Positions 57,998-64,000 of a stretch of DNA of 64,000 nucleotides are shown in pieces. Numbering within the stretch: position 1 is the first letter of the stretch; every line of letters begins with the position of its first letter. The position numbers were made by a program, and so were the translations under genes. The stretch comes from Dipteronia dyeriana (Eukaryota > Streptophyta > Magnoliopsida > Sapindales > Sapindaceae), in the NCBI GenBank assembly GCA_032871835.1, contig CM065301.1, positions 20,043,291 to 20,107,290 on the forward strand, in the 5' to 3' direction. The notes below the pieces were generated by a model. It did not search any database. It was not told where the DNA came from and saw only the letters and a program-made list of their open reading frames with translations.

Positions 57998-60120
57998 TCA
58001 GAGTGTCCTTGTACCGATCCTCCCATTTCTAAGGATTACGCCTTTAAGGTGTCCTTCTCTGATCAATTTTTCGATGTAGTCTTTTAGTTGATAGCTCTTA
58101 GAGTTTTCAAGGTCATTGTCCCGGTGAAACTTGTAATATTTGGTGGTGTCTCTCCTAGCAAAGCTTGACTGTTTTGGAGGCTTTCTGTACAAATTCTTAT
58201 CCTTTATCTCATTCAAGATCTCATTCTGCCTCTTGACTAACGGGGTATAATTGGTGTATTGCAGCTTGTAGTGCTTGCCACCTTTGTCATCATCTCTACT
58301 CCTATCCTTACTATTTCCCCTGTTGCCTTTCGAGTCTACCATGTTACTATTCTTCGAAATGCCATCCTTATGTTTTTGACTACTCTCGGGCCAACCCTCA
58401 TGTGTAAGTTCTCCACCGTGGGCTATCTGTTCCTCCTCTGCCATGGCTTATGCTCCCACGTAGTCTACCATGCTAGCATATGTGGTCAGCCCCTTTTGCC
58501 TCAAATTCAAGGTTCGATGGTTATGTTATAGGCTATTGACAAATGCAGACACCACTGTATCATCATTGGAATTCTGTACTCCAGACACCTCTTATGAGAA
58601 TCTAGTTAGGTAATTCTTCAGTTTCTCATCCTTTCTTTGTTTTAAGGTCGCCAAAACTGATATAGACTTCCTTCGCTAGATATTTCCCATAAATTGCCTG
58701 GTGAAAGCTTGTAACGGCTCTTCAAAGTTTCGAATGGAGCCTGGTATTAATCCTCCAAACCACCTGGATCATTGATCCCCCAAGGTCTACGGGGAACATT
58801 CGGTAGATGAGTGAATCATCGTAGTCGCATTGTGCCATTGCGCTCTGGTAACTCCTTAAATGCTCATATGGGTCAGTATTGGCCTTGAACTATTCCACAT
58901 GTGGCATCCTGAACTTTTCTGAAAAATGGGCATGCCTTAAAGATTCAGCAAACTGATTTCTAAAATTTCCAATCAATGGATTTTCTGAATTCTGCCTTCA
59001 CTCAAGAGCCTCTATTCTTCTGAGGAGGACTTCTCGCTCTCCTTGCAGCTCTACATACTCATCAAAGTTCCGGATATTTCCCATAAACTGCCTGGTGAAA
59101 GCTTGTACCAGCACCTCAAAGTTTCGGATGGGGCCTGGTGTTAATCCTCCAAACCACTTGGATTCTTGATCCCTCAAGGTCTACTGGAACATTCAGCACA
59201 TGAGTGCATCATCGTAGTCATATTGCGCCATTGCGCTCTAGTACCTCTTTAAATGCTCATACGGGTCAGTATTGGTCTTGAACTGTTCCACATGTGGCAT
59301 CCTGAACTTTTCTAAAAAATGGGCATGCCTTAAAGATTCAATAAACGGAATTCTAAAATTTCAAATCAATGGATTTTCCAAATTCTACCTTCACTCAAGA
59401 GCCTATATTCTTTTTAGGAGGACTTCTCGCTCCTCTTACGGCTATACATGCTCATCAAACTTCTGATGGATAGTGAACCCATACCGGTCCCTAGGAATTC
59501 GCTCACTAATCTGGGCACCGAAGGGATCGCACCGGGCCATAGGGGCTAGATCTCTACGCCTCCTAGTGGCAGTTTCATTATCATTTGAATTCGAGTGAGT
59601 CCTTTTCCTCTGGCTATCGTACCTATCTACCTACTCAGGGTGATCTTTCGTTCTGTCATACCTCTCCACATCTTCCCATGAACTGGATTTCCTGTGTCCC
59701 CTATCTTTCCGATCTTCTTGGCGGTCACTTCTTCTATGAGAGCGTTCCATTTTTTTCATGACGTTCTGCCCTATCTCTCTCATATTTCTGAGGTGCTCAT
59801 GGGGTGGTTGCCATAATTTCAGAAAGTGCCTTGGGATCCTCGGCTATCACCGGCGTAAAGGGTTGGTATGGTGAACTCAAACTGGCACTGGCTGTTATGC
59901 TGATTCCCTGTTTAACGGTGTCATCAGTGACTTTCCGTAGGGATTCCTAGATTTACAAGAACGCACCTGGGGAAATACTTGCGGTTACATCTATAGATGT
60001 AATGGCATCAGGTCTGGTTAATGGTAGGGTCCTTGAGGATGGATCTTCTCCAACAGTGTTGTCATCAACAAGATTGGGGTGCGTGGAGATAAACTCATGT
60101 CTCTGCTAGTAGCCATAATA
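57998..60120 (-). pseudogene. gag of element E
   Basis: The N-terminal leader lies near 60120-59880, the capsid-like core near 59470-58590 (FKTNTDPYEHLK-type text, twice because of the duplication) and the C-terminal piece at 58444-57998 (MAEEEQIAHGGELTHEG, then RRDTTKYYKFHRD and SYQLKDYIEKLIREGHLK). The last motif, a Lys/Arg/His/Cys-poor knuckle followed by QLKDxIExLIRxGxL, is typical of Tat-lineage gag. Stops occur throughout. Confidence 0.8.
58681..59468 (-). repeat. 394-bp tandem duplication within gag of element E
   Basis: TATTTCCCATAAATTGCCTG at 58681 recurs as TATTTCCCATAAACTGCCTG at 59075. Both copies share the following text through GAACTxTTCCACATGTGGCA and GGGCATGCCTTAAAGATTCA to CATGCTCATCAAA. 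The copies differ at scattered sites, so the duplication is not recent. Confidence 0.92.
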
Positions 60121-60187
60121 TCGCTCTTCATAAACTTTTACCAGAATTAACTATCCAAACTTGTTGCTAACGGAGGTTTAAGCTCTC

Positions 60188-60199
60188 CTTCTAGCACCG
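60188..60199 (-). other. primer-binding site of element E
   Basis: Minus-strand GGTGCTAGAAGG just after the 5' LTR, related to TGGCGCTAGAAG of elements A and B. The tRNA is not assigned. Confidence 0.6.
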
Positions 60200-60201
60200 G
60201 T

Positions 60202-60585
60202 TGTTGACGGTGATTTTTGGATTACGTAGGATTGATCATGCGTCAAACAGGTAAGTATGGATCGACAATTGAATTACGAATTAAAATAAGCGAAAAGCAA
60301 ACAGGGCACAAATTTTTACGTGGTAAAATCCCAAAGTTGGGAAACATCCACGGTTACCGATAATGGAAAAAGAAAAAATATCCACTAAATTGTCAAAAGA
60401 ATACACACTCAATCTCGCTTGCTTCGTTCCTTTTATGGGTCTTTCTAGGGTCTCTTTATACATGTATAGAACCCTAATTCTTGGTGTACAAGTAAAGAAA
60501 GTTTCCATAATTAAATAAAACTCTAACTTGCTGGAGTCGTGTTGTCCTTCTTCCTTATTCTGTGTTTATTGTCTTTGATTGCGGT
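60202..60585 (-). repeat. truncated 5' LTR of element E
   Basis: Colinear with the first half of 44472-45253, stopping after TTTGATTGCGGT where a hAT end begins. Confidence 0.85.
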
Positions 60586-60820
60586 TAAAGCTGTAATTAT
60601 GGAGCGGCCCGGCCCATTAGGCACGGCCTACCGAGGTATATTTTCGAAAACAGGTTGGGCCTGGTCCGACACGCACTGGTGTGCGTGCTAGACCAGGGTC
60701 GACCTGTTTTTGAAAACGGAGGCACGGCACGGCACTCTGACCTGCCTATAGCGGGCCGTCAGACGGGCCTGGTCCATAATAATTTTTAAATTCGTTTTTT
60801 TAAAATTAAGCTTGTTTGGA

Positions 60821-60855
60821 TTTAGGGTTTAGGGTTTAGGGTTTAGGGTTTAGGA
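60821..60855 (+). repeat. interstitial telomere-type repeat (TTTAGGG)5
   Basis: Four perfect TTTAGGG units and one TTTAGGA, inside the hAT 3' region. This is the plant telomere word. Confidence 0.95.
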
Positions 60856-61139
60856 TTTCAATTCCAAAAATGAATAAAAAAATGAACAACTTTTTATTTA
60901 TTTAATTATTTTTCACTTATGGAATTCAGTATTACATATTTATATGATTGCCTCATTAAAAACCTTGCCAAGAAAAACCCAGTGGGATAAAAACTTGGTA
61001 AGGGAAAAATAGTGCAATCGTATTACAACTTACAAGTAAATACTAAATACATATGTAAAAATATAACCTAGTTCTAGCCTTGGCCACTACCTGGAGGTTC
61101 ATAAATATATAGATTGTTGAAATTTAGAATAAGCTCTTT

Positions 61140-61560
61140 ATCTACAGTTTGATTTTACAAACTTTTTTTAGCATGCTCCTAATCCCGAAGGCATGTTAAT
61201 ACCCCCACCACCTCCGAAGACAAACAGTTTCTTCTTGGTTCAATTATACGTCCACTGGTGCTGAAAGCTTGTTCTAAAGACACCGTTGACACGGGAATAA
61301 CCAGTACGTCACGTGCTCAGTGTAACAGAACTGGATACATGTACTTATAGGTCTTCCACCATAACAACAAATCAAACTCTTCATTGTCTTCAACAGCGTT
61401 GAATTGTGCTTCAATGTACCTAATCAGTTCGGTACGAGAAGATGGGCAAGATCTTTGCCCTGAAGAAGTACTTGATGAATTGTCCTTCTTTCACCGTTTC
61501 AGAAGGCTCCAACTTGTTGACTTCGGCTCTGTCTCCGGTTGTGTTGATTGGGGGTGTCAA
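61140..61560 (-). pseudogene. hAT transposase C-terminus (hATC dimerisation domain)
   Basis: Minus-strand FDLLLWWKTYKYMYPV, then DVLVIPVSTVSLEQAFSTSG and RRNCLSSEVVGVLTCLRD match the conserved hATC pattern (ARD.L..PVS.V..E.AFS..GR...P.R..L). A frame change and stops are present. The DDE/RNase H part lies upstream and is lost. This domain mediates transposase multimerisation. Confidence 0.8.
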
Positions 61561-61844
61561 TGTTACCAAATCTGCTGATTAACACTAAAAAGTGTATGTT
61601 TACTAAGGGATAATATCATCATTTAACACTTCCAATATGATTAATTCCTCAATTTAGACATAATTTCGTTAGCTCGCTTAAATAAATGTGTAGTGTAGTA
61701 ATCCGTGTATTTTTCTTTGTATTTCAGAGGTAATTCGATCAATTCAGAATCATGGAGAAGTTAGATGGCAAAACAAACATCGTTTTCAAGTTTAGAACGT
61801 CAAAAACATTAGGAAGGCCATGAAGGGCATTTTTGTAATTTTAA

Positions 61845-62140
61845 CTATTCACTGTTCACAATTGACTCTCACTGTTCACAGTTGACTCTAATTGTTCACA
61901 GTTGACTCTCACTGTTCACAGTTGACTCTCACTGTTCCTGATGATGTGGCTCATTCCTATTGGCCCAAACTGTGAGTGCACCATACACGCGACTGCAGAG
62001 AATCATATTCTATAAGCCGGTACCCTGTTCACTATTCACTTCACGGATGTGTTAACAGTTCATTTGTCACTGTTCACTGTCACTGTTCACTGTTTACCTT
62101 CACGGATGAGTTACTGTCCACTGTCACTGTTCACTGATGA
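61845..62140. repeat. CACTGTTCACAGTTGACTCT tandem words
   Basis: About four 21-bp units at 61850-61935, then scattered TCACTGTTCACTG words to 62140, in the U3 part of the LTR. Confidence 0.88.
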
Positions 62141-62391
62141 AGTGGCGAAATCTGGAAGCTCCATTCTAAATTCATCCGATGGTCAATTTTCATCCTTATT
62201 TAGTATAAATATGGGGCCTCTCCCCCCTAATTTTCATATTCTGACTCCAAATATGATGTTAGATTTGTGAAATTCTCTCTCTTTTGTTCTCAAATTCTCA
62301 GTTTAAATAAAATAGCTATTTTCTAGTTAAATTATGTTTGGCGGAAAATATGATCCAAATTTGGTAAGTTTGTTATTTTTTGCTTTCTCCT

Positions 62392-62589
62392 CTCTGATAT
62401 TTGTGGAGTTTTTGACTCACTGTAGATATACAGATATTGTCTAGCACAGTGAATACTTTTACCCATATCTATCAGAGAGTGGTTTATCCCCTCTGATCTT
62501 TGTGGAGTTTTAACTCACTGTAGACAGACAGACGTTGTCTAGCACAGTGAATACGTATACCCATATCTATCAGAGAGTGGTCAGTGGAG
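62392..62589. repeat. 99-bp tandem duplication with inverted ends
   Basis: Two units begin CTCTGATAT (62392) and CTCTGATCT (62491). Each contains ACTCACTGTAGA, TTGTCTAGCACAGTGAATAC and ends ATATCTATCAGAGAGTGG, so CTCTGATA and TATCAGAG can pair as a hairpin within each unit. Confidence 0.9.
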
Positions 62590-62850
62590 TGGAATATCAT
62601 CTCATTAATCTGAACTAAATATTAATTATTTGATCATATTCGAATTACCTACATTGGATCCCTTAGCCCCGGTTTTAATTTTAATTGATTTACAATTTAT
62701 AGCAAGCTTAGTAATTAATCAAAATAATTAATTCTACAAGGACAAGTAAACAACCTCCCTGTGGTTTGATCCGGTCTTACCGGTTAATTTATTATTATTA
62801 CACTCTTATACTTGGGAGTATGAATATTTCTTTAGGACGTGTCAAGTTTT

Positions 62851-62868
62851 TGGCGACGCTGCCGGGGA
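62851..62868 (+). other. primer-binding site (tRNA-Asp type)
   Basis: TGGCGACGCTGCCGGGGA. The first 17 bases match TGGCGCCGTTGCCGGGG, the complement of the plant tRNA-Asp 3' end, at 15 positions. It lies six bases after the LTR end. Confidence 0.85.
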
Positions 62869-63323
62869 GGTAAGTCCGTCTTTTCTTTGTAGAAGTAATT
62901 TCTTTTTAATTTTATTTTAGTTTTGCTATTTTTTTTCTATCTTCTTTGTTCTTATTTTGTATTTAATTTTTAATCACTCATCTCAATCATAAACTTCATC
63001 CATTTAAAAAAAAAAAAAACACTTGTTATCTTTAATCACATTTTTGCATTTTAGTCCTTGTACTTTTTATTTACATTTTAGCTTAGATCTAGTTTGCATT
63101 TGTATATAGGTCATTTTATTTTTTATTTTTGCATATCAGTCCCTGTAATTATCATATTTTCACTTTAGTCCCTATATTTATAATTGTTTGCACTTTTACC
63201 CCAATACTTATGCATATTTTCATTTACACCCCTAGAATTTTGTATCTTGTTATTTTTATCACTTTTTAGTTTATTTTCTTCATTTTTGTGTATTTCACCT
63301 CCATGAACCCTCATTAAATTTGC

Positions 63324-64000
63324 ATGAGACGTTGGTCTCGAATATCTAGTGGTAAATTAATTAGGAGATCACAATCACCCACATTCACTAACAACATGGC
63401 TGAAAACCCACTTAGACATCCAGCAGGAAACCAAGCCGAGAACCTTTTAGACAACCTTGACAACGTGTCTCAACATCCGCCTTATGTTAACCATGACCAA
63501 CACATTAACACAAATCCACATAGAACTCTTAGAGACTACATGAATCTCACACGTACTAGAGCACCTTCATGCATAGCTTTCCCACCAAATGAAACACACT
63601 TTAATTTTAAATCGGGAATCATTCAACTTTTACCCAATTTTCACGGTCTTGAATATGAAAATCCATATTTGCATCTTAGGGAGTTTGAGGAAGTCTGTAA
63701 CACTTACACTGATCAAAATGTTAGCATGGATATAATCAAGCTTAAGTTTTTCCCTTTTTTCTTAAAAGATAAAGCTAAAACTTGGTTACAAAACCTTAGG
63801 TCAGGATCAATCCAAACTTGGAATGATATGCAACAGCAGTTCTTAAAAAAAATTCCCACCTCATAGAACAAACTCTCTTAAGAGACAAATCACTTCATTT
63901 GCCTAAAAACATGGGGAAACACTTTACCAATGTTGGGATAGGTTCAAAGAGTTGTTAAATGTCTGTCCACATCATGGTTTGAAACATTGAGGATAGTGTC
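63324..64000 (+). pseudogene. gag of the Athila-like element (frameshifted)
   Basis: Open from 63324 (MRRWSRISSGKLIRRS; an alternative start is MAEN at 63396) to TAG at 63866. It contains the Athila gag signature: LRDYMNLTRTRAPSCI, FNFKSGIIQLLPNFHGLEYE, NPYLHLREFEEVCNTY and KAKTWLQNLRSGSIQTW. Near 63850 an A-run frameshift ends the frame. The family text continues in another frame (ETLYQCWDRFKELLNVCPHH-like, with changes) to the window edge, where a stop also appears. Confidence 0.9.

Larger units (their letters stand above)
44472..60585 (-). mobile_element. Tat-like Ty3/gypsy element E (about 16.1 kb with nested insertions)
   Basis: Left LTR 44472-45253 (3' LTR on minus), truncated right LTR 60202-60585 (5' LTR). 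On minus the order is LTR, PBS, gag, protease, RT, RNase H, second RNase H, integrase, a 3' region with a gene on the opposite strand, purine tract, LTR. Two RNase H domains and an extra antisense gene are features of the Tat lineage. It is interrupted by a PIF-type element at 51755-55220. Every domain is broken by stops. The 5-bp flank cannot be checked because the right LTR is cut. Confidence 0.88.
60586..61572 (-). mobile_element. hAT element, 3' end with transposase remnant
   Basis: The outer end TAAAGCTGTAATTATGG followed by GGCCCGGCC words is typical of plant hAT termini. It interrupts the 5' LTR of element E. The opposite end is missing, replaced by an Athila-like LTR near 61573. Confidence 0.7.
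61573..62844 (+). repeat. 5' LTR of the Athila-like element (start approximate)
   Basis: Ends ...GACGTGTCA before the PBS. It contains a TATA-like GTATAAATATGGGG at about 62203-62216, a plausible promoter for the genomic RNA, and the two tandem repeats listed separately. Confidence 0.65.
61573..64000 (+). mobile_element. Athila-like Ty3/gypsy element, 5' end
   Basis: 5' LTR (to about 62844), PBS, a 450-bp AT-rich leader and gag, running off the right edge. The lineage is assigned from the gag text and the PBS type. The LTR start is approximate because the 3' LTR is outside the window. Confidence 0.85.

Overview
This is a transposon-dense stretch of a plant nuclear genome, almost certainly from a flowering plant and probably a eudicot. 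The evidence is nested LTR retrotransposons of plant lineages (Tat-like and Athila-like Ty3/gypsy), RNase-H-bearing plant LINEs, Mutator-like elements carrying a DUF1985/Ulp1-protease gene, PIF/Harbinger and hAT elements, an exon-intron host gene of the plant methyl-CpG-binding-domain (MBD) family, and an AT-rich background. No bacterial operons, CRISPR arrays or intact RNA genes are visible. Almost every coding region carries stops or frameshifts, so most genes are annotated as pseudogenes.

Layout. 1-2586: end of a minus-strand Tat-like element (gag + 5' LTR). 2655-5610: tandem foldback repeat with a hAT-type MITE inside. 6085-17037: a small LTR element whose left LTR holds a second hAT MITE and whose gag is split by an 8.7-kb Mutator-like element (MULE-1, 10-bp target duplication). 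MULE-1 carries a ten-exon DUF1985-Ulp1 gene on + and a MURA transposase gene on -. 17038-22691: AT-rich DNA with a 34-base G run, a tRNA-Glu-like relic and a 5'-truncated LINE. 22692-27345: complete but gag-only Tat-like element (TSD AAAAT). 27993-28621: copy of the second MITE. 29431-33310: scrambled Tat-like copy abutting a second LINE. 33840-36289: LINE fragment followed by a gag-only LTR element with TSD GTATG.

36670-41670 is the only host-gene neighbourhood. A three-exon MBD5/6-type gene (minus) has a 1.28-kb MULE (MULE-2) in intron 1 and an in-frame TAG in exon 3. Beyond it lie a solo LTR (TSD CAAAA) and a two-exon remnant resembling XS/XH-type (SGS3/FDM-like) coiled-coil genes.

41698-60585 is a four-level nest. 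MULE-3 is cut by a ~16-kb Tat-like element; its pol is cut by a PIF/Harbinger derivative (TSD TAA); that derivative is cut by a hAT-type element (TSD GTTTGTTA). The Tat-like element has gag, protease, RT, two RNase H domains and integrase on - and a separate intron-containing gene with its own TATA box on +, between integrase and the 3' LTR. A decayed hAT transposase and an Athila-like LTR/gag start fill 60586-64000.

The most distinctive observations are the tandem-word introns of the three MULEs, the antisense gene of the Tat-like element, the MULE insertion inside an MBD gene, and the readable order of insertions from target-site duplications. Boundaries given with TSDs were read directly; family names rest on remembered motifs and were not searched.
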